The translations under genes were made by a program, and so were the position numbers. Shown here in pieces: positions 45,218-57,700 of a stretch of DNA of 64,000 nucleotides (position 1 is the stretch's first letter; every line of letters starts with the position of its first letter). Below the pieces are notes generated by a model that worked only from the letters and a program-made list of their open reading frames with translations, ran no database searches and was not told where the DNA came from. The stretch is from Apium graveolens (lineage: Eukaryota; Streptophyta; Magnoliopsida; Apiales; Apiaceae), in assembly GCF_009905375.1 (NCBI RefSeq), contig NC_133650.1:303091203-303155202 (forward strand). Reading direction: 5' to 3'.

Positions 45218-47894
45218 TCATTTATCATCCTGGCATGACCCCCATGCATGTGGAGACTGCGAAGTCAGTATTGGCCATAAAAGGCTCCTCTGCCTTCTAG
45301 CTGTTTGCTTGACTGCCTTTGTATGCTGTCGCAGAACCCCGTTAACTGCCTTAAGATAGTTGCTTGAGTCATGATCCCTAAGAATTGTTCCATTGGATCC
45401 ATATGAAGTAATGTTGCTCAATGTTTCTAGAGGATGTGGTGCATTGAGAAAGGTCATCAGGGGGTTCTTGCTTGAACAACACTCTGGATTCTCTAAAGCG
45501 TAGAGTGCAATCCCAGAAGGAAGCAACGGGTGAGAAGGGGACAATGTTTCACTGGGTTGTAAAATAAATGTCTTACCCATCGGAGCATACATAAGTTTCT
45601 GCGCACAACCAACTTAGTATTAAGTTGACCAATCAATTTATATTAAGTGTCATAAATTTCATGACTGCAGCTATTAAACGTTGAGAAAAATTTACTTACA
45701 TTTTTTATGAGACAAGGATGGGTACAAAAGCTCCCATGCAATAGCTTGAACATTTGAGCAATATGATCCGGGTAGTTGCAGGAGAATGCTCGTGGTACAA
45801 TATCTCTATGCATGATGACGCAATGGACATGGTCCTCGTTCAATCCCAGTGCATCAAGGATCTTTTGTCCACCGCACAACACAAACGGTGACCCAAATGT
45901 AACAACTGGTCTGAGAGCAGATGGCTTGACAACTTTCCTAGTAAGTAACATCAAGTTAACTAACAGCGAGACACTACCCCCGAAACAATGGCCAGTGAAA
46001 CTCAATTTTGCTCCTTCACCATACTTGTCCAGGTGCTCCATTATAACTGGTTTTAATTGCTCATAGATTCTCTTTGCAGCTTCGTAAACTCCTCTATGAA
46101 CAAGTACATCTGTTCCCTGCAGTATGCAGATTACCTTATTTATTCTAGTGTCTTTTTCTTTAACGTAATGATCATTACATGTATGACATCTTGATGAACT
46201 GTTTACTTGCTCTTACCTCAAACACGGTCGGTTCAAAGAGGAGATTTGACTGCCATGATGCTAGTGAATCTGACCCCTGAAGCTCACAGCGAAATTAACA
46301 AAAAAAAATTTAACTATGCAATTCATATGCGTCTGAAGCAAGAGTTGCAAGTGTATCTTCTATACCAGAAATTGCAATTGATCTTCTTCCTTTTTTGTGT
46401 GTATGTGTTGGGGGAAGGGGAGGGGATACTATACAATTTGTGGTAGTCACCTGGATAACAAAGAAACGAGTTAATGTGCTTGAGTCATCGCAAACAAACC
46501 ATTTGCAAGGTGATGACTGGAGTGACTGAAGAGCCATTGATGCTTCCTCTTTCTCACTAGTTGCAATCACCGGTGTCATAGTTGTTGTTATGTAGCCCTC
46601 TTGTACTTCCGTCTTGTACACACGTGGCGCGGATCTCTCTTCTTTATGTACCAACTTGCTTTCATTGCTTTTTAAAGCCATACTGTTTTCCTCATCTTGT
46701 TGCTCAGAGTCAAGAAGTGAAAGATCCTTTGCACGGGAACGGACATAAGAAGCTGCTGCAGTAGCAATATCATATGCAACAGATGGCTGATTGTTGAGAC
46801 ATTTTTTGTCTGATTCTTCAGATTTCCCTGATTTGAACTCGGTAGCTGGTGAGGCATTAACTTGAGGGTAGATAAAGTCCTGATCAAAAGTAGCTTTGGT
46901 GACAACAGCTTCTGACTTCTTCTCTAAGGATGATGTTACAAACTTTAAGCCAAAATGTCTTCTTAAATCCGCAGCCTATAAGTAGGATTTAGTATGGATT
47001 AAAAACATTAAGAGCCTATTAGATTGTCTTACACATATATAACAACCATCCTGCAAGGTTGCTCTGCAGAAGGTGGACTTAAATGCCTTCAAAACTTTAT
47101 GGTTAATCAAATAATCACTACTATTATGTAGTCGTAAAAACTTAAGTTTTTATGTAAAATGCATTTCAAATGAATGTATCTGATATTGGTTTAACAAACA
47201 ACTATGGCAATCTGTTGAATTGACGTAGCACAAGAGAGACAAACCATACCATTATCTCTGAAATTGCATATGACATGTTGCATAAGAAAGCTGACTGAAG
47301 AAAAAGCTTGGTATCAGACCAAGAAACATCCTTTAACATGTTGGAGAACGTCTCGCGATCAGTTTCCTCATTTCCTTCAACTTCATCATCACAGTAGTCT
47401 GCATCATACATCTCTCCATCTATATCACAACCCTCACATGCAAAGCTATCATTGTCGAGCTCATCTCTCTGTTGCTTTCGTATCCAAAGAGTTCGGATCT
47501 GCAAGATCTTTTTCAACCAATCTTCCCTCTTGTACATCTCACTTTTTTTCGCTTCCACTTCCATTTCATCTTGCTTCGCAGGATCATCAGCCACATTAGT
47601 TTCTTCACTTGTCTCTGGTTCAAATGAAAAATCCGGGAGAGACTTGGGGAGTAATGATCCTGGTAGATGAAACTTAAACGCCTCAAAGGGCCAGCAGTTC
47701 TTCAGTTTTGGCTCCATATTTGAGGCGTGGACTCGATTAACAGAGTGGCAAAGATGAATGCCAGAGTAAAATCTTTGCATTTTAGCCTGATTACCTAAAT
47801 AGAATGCCCGACAAATCTTGCTGCCCGCCTTTGACAATTCTTTGGGGCTGGTAACCATTTGTGAACTTGAACTAGACATGTTAGTGCATGCCAT
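45218..47894 (-). CDS. PLIP-type plastid lipase (class 3 lipase), Cys in place of catalytic Ser
   Basis: Five coding exons on the minus strand: 47894-47250, 46975-46451, 46276-46217, 46116-45700 and 45598-45218. All introns have GT/AG ends and every exon is a multiple of three (2028 nt, 675 residues). The start has a good context (ACAACCATGG). The N-terminus is Ser-rich, as in plastid transit peptides. The C-terminal half is an alpha/beta-hydrolase closely resembling the plant PLIP lipases, which release acyl groups from plastid lipids: SFTGHCFGGSVSLLVNLMLL, VVTFGSPFVLCGG, MHRDIVPRAFSCNYPDH and MGKTFILQPSETLSPSHPLL. Asp515 (HRDIVP) and His572 are the likely other triad members. The nucleophile elbow is GHCFG: residue 454 (codon 45985-45987) is Cys where the family has Ser. 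Length fits the PLIP family. Which PLIP paralogue it is cannot be decided here. Confidence 0.92.
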
Positions 47895-47938
47895 GGTTGT
47901 AAAACTGAACTATCTTACACACTTCTATCTGTGTTCTG

Positions 47939-47948
47939 TATATATAAA
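47939..47948 (-). promoter_or_regulatory. TATA box of lipase gene
   Basis: TTTATATATA on the minus strand, about 45-55 nt before the ATG at 47894. If it is used, the 5' leader would be only about 15-25 nt, so either the leader is very short or the true start site lies further upstream. Confidence 0.5.
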
Positions 47949-47959
47949 AAGGAGTTTTG

Positions 47960-48740
47960 AAGTTTTGTCCATGGAGTTATTGTAACCTGAAAACATAAAA
48001 AAAAATAAAAAAATAGTCTTATAATGTGACAAACTGTTAAAGCTGAGAAACAGTTTCTACATTGTTAACAACGCAACATAAAGATTTATACTACCATAAT
48101 TTTAACTTCATATCCACAAACACAAAGATTGTCAACATGTTGGTAGATTTATCAATCAATATTTGGTCGGGAACACCTATGCGCACGTTTGTACAAAACA
48201 TAACTAAGATGAGACGAAGACATCTATATAAATGTGCCCAACTATAGTAGGAATCTGCAACTTGTTCTTACGGACAACACTATGTCAATAGAATCAAGCG
48301 ATTGCGGATTAAAATCCTCCCTAATAATTAAATCTTTTAGGGGTGAGGAGTGTGGTGCCTTTTGTACGCTTGCATGTTGTTCTCTTCTTCACTCATAGTG
48401 ACTGCTGATCGTAGATGCATGTGTACTACTGGGTTTATATGGTACGTGTATAGTTTTCGTAAGCTCGTGTGTGTCGCATTTGTGGGCTTAGTCCTTGATT
48501 ATCGTAATTTACAGTAGAAGAAAACAAAGTTAGTAGCAGTTAATTGCAATTAATTAATTACTAGTCCTACTACTAAAACTCAATCTGATGTCTTGGAGGG
48601 AACTATGAATAGATGCGGGAAATTAATTAAGAGGCATCTATATCAGATGGTATGTGTTTAAAGCGTACGTATTCCGTAGTTCATATATTCTTCATTTCTT
48701 CTGTCTTAAAAGCAAAAGTGCAGGAGTTAATAACTTTTAA
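47960..48740. other. Upstream region of lipase gene
   Basis: No gene recognised. The sequence is AT-rich, with A-rich runs near 47995-48015 and TTAATTAATTAATTA near 48550. It separates the lipase promoter from the repeat array and Helitron-like element. Confidence 0.5.
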
Positions 48741-48799
48741 TAATAAGTAAGTGTATTATTTTTATTCTTTTTTATTTCTATACATTCATTCATTCATCA

Positions 48800-49959
48800 T
48801 CTATATTTACTATATTATAAATAGACGAAACATTAAAAGTTTGGTAGTCGGTCGGTCGGTAATTGGTGAAATTATTTAATTATCCTTAATTATTTCAATT
48901 TTAATAATTGGGTCGATCAATTCTAATTATAATTGATATTGAAGTCAACTTCCTCTATTATTTTACCAATTTCAATTCTATTTTATATCAAACTCTATAT
49001 CATTATAATTTATATTAAATTCACCTTCTTCAACCAATTTATATTTTAATTCATATCGAGTTCTATATTATTCAAATTTGTTACTTCGGGCTAAATTAAT
49101 AAGCAAACTAAATATAATTATTAAGATTTAGTTGATATGTCATGTGAATCAGGCTAAGATAAAATAATAATACTATAAGTCCTCCTAAAAAAATTATACA
49201 AATGAACTTGGATAAACAAAATAATATATTTTATTTATCCATGATAAAAAAAATACATTATACAATTGATTCAAACTAACACCAAGCTAAAATAAAAATA
49301 CAACTCGACCAACAAAAAAATAATATATACTAATTATTCAGTCTAAAACAAAATTACTTTATTGATCCACACTTAAAAAATAAAATTAAATTAAACTAAA
49401 AATAATTAGTTTGATTTGGCAAGTGTATTCTAAAATAAAATAATATAAACTACGGATCCGAGATAAATCAAATTAATATTAGATTAAGTATAATTCATAT
49501 CATATTGATGTGAACTAAAAATCAAATTTTGATTAAAACATAAATATAATTTTTCAAAAAATACACATAGAATTATCAATAAAACTATATCGTTGAGTCA
49601 GTAATATTGTCTTTTTCAAATATATTTTATCGAATTATTGTTAATCGATTAAATAATCAACATGCTAAAATAATATTTTTTAAGGTCCCAACATAATTAA
49701 GACATTATATATTTACCCTCAATAAAATAATAATTTTATTATAATAATATTTCCCTCCTTAACAATGTTATCACTTTAAATTAGTTTAAATGTTCTAAAA
49801 AGTTATGAACATATACGTCTACTAATATAATTATTATGAAGTCATGTCATTTAAACTTTCAAATGAACAAAATTCAAAATGGAATTCAAAATTTTTTAAA
49901 AAAATTATATAATATTAAAAAAATCTGTGCGACCCGTGCATCACATGGTTTTAAACTAG
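48800..49959 (+). mobile_element. Non-autonomous Helitron-like element
   Basis: The left end follows an A and starts TCTATATTTACTATATTATA, the usual TC start of plant Helitrons. The right end is a decayed hairpin (ACCCGTGC-ATC-ACATGGTT, 49932-49949) about 7 bp before CTAG (49956-49959), followed by T. This matches Helitron rules: insertion between A and T, TC start, CTRR end, no TSD. There is no helicase/Rep frame in its 1.16 kb. It interrupts an AT-rich tandem array: half-unit sequence lies on its left (48745-48785) and full units on its right. Confidence 0.6.
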
Positions 49960-49965
49960 TCATTT

Positions 49966-50480
49966 ATTAATAAGCAAAACTTTTTTTTAAATGATACTTT
50001 GGTTTGACTTATTTTTTGGTACCACCACCTTTTAATTTCACTTTTTATGATTCATGTTATAACTCTAAGCGTATTATTTTATCCTTTTTGATTTCTATAT
50101 GACTTATAATTCGATATATATTATTTTAACCCGTTTTTCTTTATTAATAAACTTTTGAAGTGATATTTTAGTTTCACTTATTTTTTTGATTTTACCTTTT
50201 CACCTTTCATGATTCATGTTATAACTCTAAGTGTATTATTTTTATCTTTTTTTATTTCTATATGACTTATAATTCTATATGTATTATTTTTACTCGGTTT
50301 TCTTTATTAATAAATGAAAACTATTTTTATGTGATATTTTGGTTTCACTTATTTTTTAGTTCTACCACCTTTTGATTTTTCACCTTTTATGATTCATGTT
50401 ATAACTCTAAGTGTATTATTTTTATCCTTTTTATTCCTATATGACTTATAATTCTATAAGTATTATTTTTACTCATTTTT
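49966..50480. repeat. AT-rich tandem array, 165-180-bp units
   Basis: Three units begin near 49966, 50142 and 50305 (ATTAATAA start). Each contains a TTTGGTTTCACTTATTTTTT block, a GATTCATGTTATAACTCTAA block and CTATATGACTTATAATTC. A degenerate partial unit sits at 51001-51141, and a left partial at 48745-48785 beyond the Helitron-like element. Confidence 0.8.
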
Positions 50481-51141
50481 TAAATTTTATAAGCCATGTT
50501 TCTTTATTGTTTTATAGGTTTGAATCTTATTTTTAATTATATTTTAAAATAAATAAGTTCATAAATTGGCCCACCTAATTAGATTCCGAAAAATTTAACC
50601 ACGATCAAGTAAATAGGCCATGTGTTTAAATTGGATTTTTTTAATTTAGAATTTTTTAATTTGTTGGTGGAATTCCATTTTAATAAAATGATATGAATAT
50701 TATAAAAACTATGTTTTATTTTCAGCAGTAGAAAATAATAAAATTGTTTAAACTGTAATATTATTACAATTCTATTTTCGTAGAACCCCAAATTATTTCT
50801 TGATGGGATACTTTGTTTCATCTTAATACGGTTACGCCGTATTTTGGTTTCACCCCTATATTTCTCTTTCATGTAGAGTTCTATGTTGTTTTTTAACAAA
50901 ATATAGATTGGAATTATATTATAATTACAATATTTCTATTTTTCGTAGAATTTTTTTATTTTTATTAAATAATAGAATGGAATCATTTATACACTATTAT
51001 TATTAATTAATAAGGAAACCATATTTTAAGGGATATTTTGGTTTCACCCCTTTTTCGGTTTTCCGAACTTTTGGTTTCACCCATTTTTAAATCTTATTAT
51101 ACCTCTAAATATACCATTTTATTCTTTTTTTAGTCCTATAT
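50481..51141. other. AT-rich spacer with degenerate array unit
   Basis: Mostly A/T. Pieces of the array unit recur (TATTTTGGTTTCACCCC near 50834 and 51034). No gene. The second long LTR starts at 51142 inside such a degenerate unit. Confidence 0.55.
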
Positions 51142-54100
51142 TGTAATATCTAGGACATAACGTGTAATTATTTTTATTGATAAATAATTATTATGTGATT
51201 ATATTGTGATTTTTGGTGAATTATCTAATGATTGGTGTTGTTATGTGGATGTTTATATGTGGTAAACTATAAGTATGTTAATTTTATTATGTCCAGAATA
51301 AAATATAGATAATTAAGGTATTTTTCTAGTAATTTTTAGAGTGTTATATGATTTTTTATTGATTTATGAATTTATTAATTATTTTCTGAATAATTACAAA
51401 ATCATTTTCTAAAGCCGGGAATCGTCCAACTTCAACCGTTTTTACGTTTTTAGAACTCGAAATTCTTCTGAAAACTCCTTCTAAACCTAATCCGGTAATT
51501 CCGGACATTTACCATATTTTGATTTTTTCGATCTGAATTACGGTTTGACCTGTGCGCGGCCCGACGTAAAATTTTCGATACAATAACCCTTTTCGATAAC
51601 ATTATCTTCGTACAAAGCGTTTTATAAAAACCTGGTTTTTATAATTATCCAAAACCTTTTTATAATTATCCAAAACCTTTGATACTTACCCAAAACAGGA
51701 TAATACTTATCCAAAACAGGATAATGTTTATCCAAAACGTTATCCGATAGTATCGTTTTTATAGTTACTTAGCGGCTAAGAAACGTATTTATCGATCCAA
51801 CAGGATCCAGAACGTACTAATATTCCGTAAATATAAATAGCCAATACAATATTGTATTTTGTACAGATAATCATTTGCAAACAGTAAAACTATATAGTTT
51901 CCAGAGAAAAACTTTAAAATTCATCGCATTCTTCATAATCAAACGCACAAACAAAGGCGTTAACGAACTCCGATTCGGGCGTGCAATATATCAAATCGAA
52001 ACTCTCTAAAAGTTCTTTCATAATCAATCATCCATTTCAGTGCAGAAATCAAGATGATTTTCTTATTTAATTAATTTAATTCGAATTATTTAGTAATTAA
52101 AATAGGAATTTTTGATCTTGATGTTGTTTGTGTGATTTGATGTTAGAATCATGTAGATCTTTTCTTCCTGGTCATTTTGGTATATTATATGACTAATTTG
52201 GAGTTCAATAACATGTTCAAATTGATTTTTGATTCCCGGAATTAAAATTAGGGTTTATGTTCTTGATTAATTTCAATTGAAATTTGGGAATTTCTGTGTT
52301 TGGGGTTATTACTTGAAATTAATTGCACGAGATTATAGATCGTTGAACAACGATTCGATTGGTATATTGGAAATTTACAGACGATTCCTCGAACAACTTA
52401 ATCGACTTCGCCGAAAAAAGGTTCGACTTCGCCGCCGACGAAGTTTCAGATGGATTTTCCTAGCAAACTATATGTTGTTTGTTGATTACAAAATATGATA
52501 TACATTCCTGGCATGATACTCTATGATTCTGCATGTTTTTAGACTGATCTGGGCTTGAATGAGATTTTCCGACGAGTTCGGGGTAGTTGGCATTGACGAC
52601 TGCCGGCGTAGGTCGGGGACGACGGCAGAATTACAGAAATGCCCCTAAACTTTTGCAAAATTTATGTTTTAGTCCCTGTAGTTTCAAAACTTTATAAATA
52701 TTAGATTCATGTTTATAAAAATTATAAAAATGATATTCTGCTTATTTTTATTTTCAGAAAATTGTTTTAATTATTTAAAAATTCCAAAAATTCATTATTT
52801 AATTTTTGAAAATTATTTTTATTTAAAAATAAATCTTAATTATTTAATTAATTAATTAATTTTAGTTGATAATTAATTATTTAATTATTTAATTAATTTA
52901 AATATTAATTAATTGATTAATTAATTATATTAGTTATTAATTAATTTTAATTTGATTTAACTATTTATTTTGATTTAAAAATTCTGAAAAATAGTATCGA
53001 GCTTTAAAATATTATTTTAAATTGTTTTCAAGGCTCGGTAATTATTATTAAATAGTTTTAAAATCAGATTCGGGTGTTCGAACCCTATTATTTAATTATA
53101 AAATGATTCGGAGGCCCATTTTAATTCCGAAAAATGTTCAATAATTCGTATTAAATACCTGAAAAATTATTTTGACCCCGAATCTTCTTTTTAATCGAAT
53201 ATCTTACGTGCTATGTGCTATGTGCTATCTGAATGATGTGTTATATGCCTATGTGGTTATTGTTTGACGGTTTTTGCTGTAACTTTTAGTCCATAAATCG
53301 GATTTGGGTAGAACGAAGGGTAGATAAAAGCTTATGACGTCTATGTGACGATTAGATTAATATGAGATTGAGTATTGATAGATACTTGTGATAACTAGCA
53401 GAGTAAGCGAGGCATAGAAAAAGAAAGTCAGTGATCCGTAAATAAAATTGAAGCGTCGAAAGAGAAGGCAAGTGATTGACGAATAGAAGCAAGGCTTAGA
53501 AAAAGAAGGAAAGTGATTGAAAAGTAAAACTGTAAGATGAGTACAAGTAAAGTTGGAAATCATCTATGATAAGGAAAGTCCTTCTGAACCTTTGTTCGAG
53601 ATATATTGCAAATATTTCTGAACTTTCTCATAACATGTTGTCAGTATTCAAAATAAATCTTGTTTTACGTTGCAAGCGCTTTAAACTATTCCACCTTGAA
53701 CCCTGATCATATCATTGAACTTGAGCTGTAAGCGTTATTTCTTGTATACCACCAACGGTTGATTTCCCAGATATTAAACCATACCAATACAATACTACTC
53801 TGCAAATACATACACACCAAAAACCAAGTATTTCAACAGAATTTCTTGAGCATACATAAACTTATACACCCTGGAATACTCTATCACATCAAAGATCAAT
53901 ACCTTGTATTATCATTGAACCATTGTTCTTCAGATACTTGATTCTTCATCGGACTTGAAGTCGTTCATCATATCTACACCTTGATACACCCTGGTGATAC
54001 TTGTGAAATGTTTTATGCTTCAAGATAAATGCTTTATCAATGTTAATCATGATTCTGTTTTTATTGAATTGCAATGGTTATCATATTGAGTTGTTTTAGA

Positions 54101-54756
54101 ATTGGATGGTTTTATAAATGTGGACCAGATTAGTGGTCAGACCAGATTCGTGGTCATATTAGGCCAATGTGTGCCTTGGATCCAGTATATAGAGCAGAGC
54201 TGGGAGCCTTGCTCGAGGTTAGTGCGTGACTGATCAGCAGCCTAACCTTGGTTTTTAAGAAAATGAAAAGAGAATATCCAATTCTATTCATTAGTTATCC
54301 AAAAAACTTGATTCTTCTGAATCATTTCAACTAAACATTGTTGAACCTCAGTTATTGCTATTATGACTTGCTGATCTAGTTAGCTCACTCTTTCAAATCT
54401 GTTTATGTTATTCCACAGCTGAAAAGGAAATTATTGGTAACGAGGATTCTCAGTCCAATGTGCGAGCTAGGATTCCAGGATAAGATGGACCGAGTTAGCA
54501 GGAGCTTTATAATGTAGATGAGTTATGTAATATTGTAAGAATGATATCATTATCAGTTATAAGCGGAACTAGTTGGGATTTGGTACGATATAATAAAAGT
54601 TAAGGTTGTGGCTTATTTTCGTACTTTAACCTATTGTGATCCATGGTTATGGTAAGTAGGGTCTTTACATATTTTACTTTCATAAGCAGGTATATATATT
54701 GAGTGTGTGTGTGTTGTGAACCCCAAACTTCTCGCCCGAGTTTGGAGGGCTTCACA
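51142..54756 (+). repeat. Left LTR, second long-LTR family (3.6 kb)
   Basis: Starts TGTAATATCTAGGACATAAC and ends GGGCTTCACA. It contains ATCCAAAAC subrepeats (51631-51755), a TATA box (TAAATATAAATAGCC, about 51829-51842) and TTAATTAA-type low complexity at 52830-52960. A frame at 52277-52498 is disrupted in the other LTR and is not supported as a gene. Confidence 0.93.
51631..51755 (+). promoter_or_regulatory. Tandem TTATCCAAAACAGGATAA subrepeats in U3
   Basis: Five or more units of about 20 bp (TTATCCAAAAC plus AGGATAATAC or similar) lie about 80 bp upstream of the LTR TATA box. A matching array lies at about 60694-60800 with a different unit order. GATAA/TTATC cores and the position suggest an LTR enhancer; this is inference. 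Confidence 0.6.
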
Positions 54757-54760
54757 GGTT

Positions 54761-54776
54761 TGGTATCAGAGCTACC
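54761..54776 (+). other. Primer-binding site, second long-LTR family
   Basis: TGGTATCAGAGCTACC lies 4 bp after the LTR end. It is the initiator-tRNA-Met type and sets the orientation to plus. Confidence 0.92.
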
Positions 54777-57700
54777 GGTTAAAGTCACTGAAACAAGCCT
54801 AGATTGTCGGGAATGGATAGAGGGTTAGGATTATGGGTAAAAAATAGAAAGATGATGACAGATTCTTTTATCCCAAGATCTTCTGATCATGCGGAGCCTT
54901 CGGTCGGAAGACTATCATCTGATTCACGCCATGCTCTTCCATCGGTTTTAGCCATATCACCTCCTGTTGCGACGGTTACACCTTTTCAAGCTATTATCTC
55001 ATCCCCTGATGCGAGACTACCTATTCGAGAATCCCCCACATTCTGATTCTGGTTCTACCAGATATTCAACTATGGGTGCATCTTTTCTGTCTCCCCTACA
55101 CCCTATTCTATACCATCAGTTTTAAACCCGTCTTATGAAGTAATAGCACCTATGAGGATGGATTGGAAAACTACAGCATATGGTGAGTACGCGAGATATT
55201 AAGAAGGGCGAGAAGAAACCTAAAGAGAGGATTCGTGTATTCCGGAGAATAGCTGCTACCAGGTTATATGGAGCTACCAGTAAGTATGCCACCTATGATT
55301 ATCTTGTGGAGTGAGCAAGATGGATTTTTAAAGGAGTTTGAAAAGATTGGAAATCGAGAGTTTTCTTGGAAGTAGATGATGATGTTATGACCAAACATGA
55401 TGCGTATAGTAGTAATGTGATGTGATATTAGCCGATCTTGTTTTATAAAATAGATTTGATAGACCTATTATACTTATTAATCGTAAGAGATAATGATGGG
55501 AGTGTTACCAGTATGGAAGATTAGAGGTGAAATTACGAATAAGATAATATGCAATAGTAATTGGAATTTTGTCGATCAATGAAGGCAATATGGACCCAAC
55601 AAAAGGGTAGAGGAATATATGGAAATGAATGAGCTCTTATCAGAGTGTTTCCCTAATTTGATACCTTGTAGTTGTTGAGATGGACAACAACCAAATCATA
55701 TAGTAATGACGACCAAGTGTACGATTTTCAAGATTTTAAATAGTTCTCAAAAGAGATTTTCTTAACAAGATTTTTTTAAAAATCCTTTAAACAAAATAAG
55801 TTTTAAAAACTTGGTTGTCAAACTACTACATGAGTTTCCTATTTGTTATAAGATTCAGGTTATCCATAAGAATACTTGTTCTAAAAGTTAGTATGGTTCA
55901 TTTAAAAGGCCAACTGGACCCGCTATTATGGAAAAGATTGGATTGTTCCTAAAAGAAGAGTGCAAATATTGTTTGTTAAGTTTAATGACAAAACCAATGT
56001 ACGGAGAAACTATTCATCCAATTTCTGAGACGATTAGAGTTTAAAGAATACGTCGATTCACAAGAAGCCGAGTATGAGCAAAGAAGATTGAGAAAATCTC
56101 TAGACTTTTCTAAAGGAAGAATGTTATTAGCCAAGGAGTTGATACGTTGAATGATCAGTAGCATAAGCGAAGTTTGAAGTTATGATTGTAAATCTCGTAA
56201 GAGTGCTAATAGGGTCGAATTATAAAAATATTGAACATGGAAGTGTGACGCTAAAGATACAAGACCTAATACATGGGAATTTATTCTAATGATCGATTGA
56301 AGAAGGCATTTCAGAGAACTTTTAAAAGTCAATACATGACTCGTAATGGGATATATTGATCGAACGAACGTTGTAGCTGTAAATAGATGAAATGTGGATG
56401 GCGACCAATGTTATCATTCTTTTCTTTAATACCATACATTTTTATGAATTTTGAATAAAGTATGAACTTCATTCATAATCAGCTCTATGAGGTGATAAGG
56501 AAATTATTGTATTCCTTTCAAAAATCATTTTTCCCGCAAGACTTATTTTCTGATTGAGACAAGCAGTGTCATGGTGTGACTCTTTGTCGGAATAACGAAG
56601 AGTCTGGTGGGACGCTACCTAATCATGTGCTGTATGTCATATAGTATGAAAGACTGGTCATCTTGAGTACAAATATGGTTGTCTCATTCATATCTACACC
56701 ATTCTTCATCTTTTCTTCTTCAACCATGATTTGTTGATTTATGGAATCCTTCCGATTGTTTCCTTGTACTCTTATTCTTTAAAAAAGCTTTCCAATCAGA
56801 ATCATATCCACAAATTCCCTTCTTGTGTAAGGTCCATTCTTTGAACATTTTAAAAGGAAGTGAAATGAACCTGCGTAGCAGATGGGGTTATATGATAAGT
56901 ATGGATAATTGCAAGCCAATAAATGGTGGACATATACGTGCAGAGAAGAAGCTTTATACCAACGACATGGTTGTCACAAGGGCATCAAATTAGAAGAGGA
57001 AATTTGTATACATGATACGTTTCAAGTGTGAGATTTTGGCGTGAATTGAAGTAGTTAGTGAACCGTGTGAGGTAAATTAACTAGAGAAATAAGAAAGTAA
57101 AGTTGTGTATATCGGATAAGGCAAATGATTGATTGGACAACAGAAATGAATGAAGAAATTCTTAATAATAACCAGATAATCGATTAATACATTATGAAGA
57201 TGAAGCATACCTCTATCATGTGAGAGATACTTGTCATGAAGGTTCAAGATCGAAGAAATGCTAGTTACGAATAAACTTCAAAGGTGTTCTTCAAGGAATG
57301 GTTGGGTTTTCCCAGTTAAGTAAATGAGTTATGGTAAATTTGATACTCGTAACTGAGCCAGTGGAAGAAGTTCAGTATGAAAAGACATAAGGGGAGATGA
57401 AGATATAGTGATTCAACTGCAAGGATTTTTAAGAGTGATGCTTTTAAACTAAAGGAATTCTTTCACAAGAATATAAGAGTTTTGGTTGAGACCATGTGTT
57501 GGTTATCAGAAGTTGAACGAGTTAACTAATAAGAACAAGTGTATATTGTCAAGGACAGACGAATTGTTAATGAGAGAGCTTGAATTGAAACATGAACTAG
57601 AAGAATTTTATAATAATTTATAATAGTACTCAATAGTAATATTCAGTTATAATCAAAGGATATGAGAAAGGGTATGATATAATAAGAATTGTTCGTTATA

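Noticed and set aside
45643..45699. Possible read-through extension of lipase exon 4 past 45700
   Set aside because: A good GTAAGT donor follows codon AAT at 45700, and the next exon continues the family alignment (KLMYAPMGK). The extension has no family similarity.
50579..50899. 106-codon Lys/Asn/Ile-rich frame on the minus strand
   Set aside because: Composition reflects AT-rich DNA. No domain, and it overlaps the degenerate array region.
52277..52498. 73-codon frame in the left LTR of the second family
   Set aside because: The matching frame at 61328 is shifted and ends early, and the LTR identity around it is no higher. Looks like chance.
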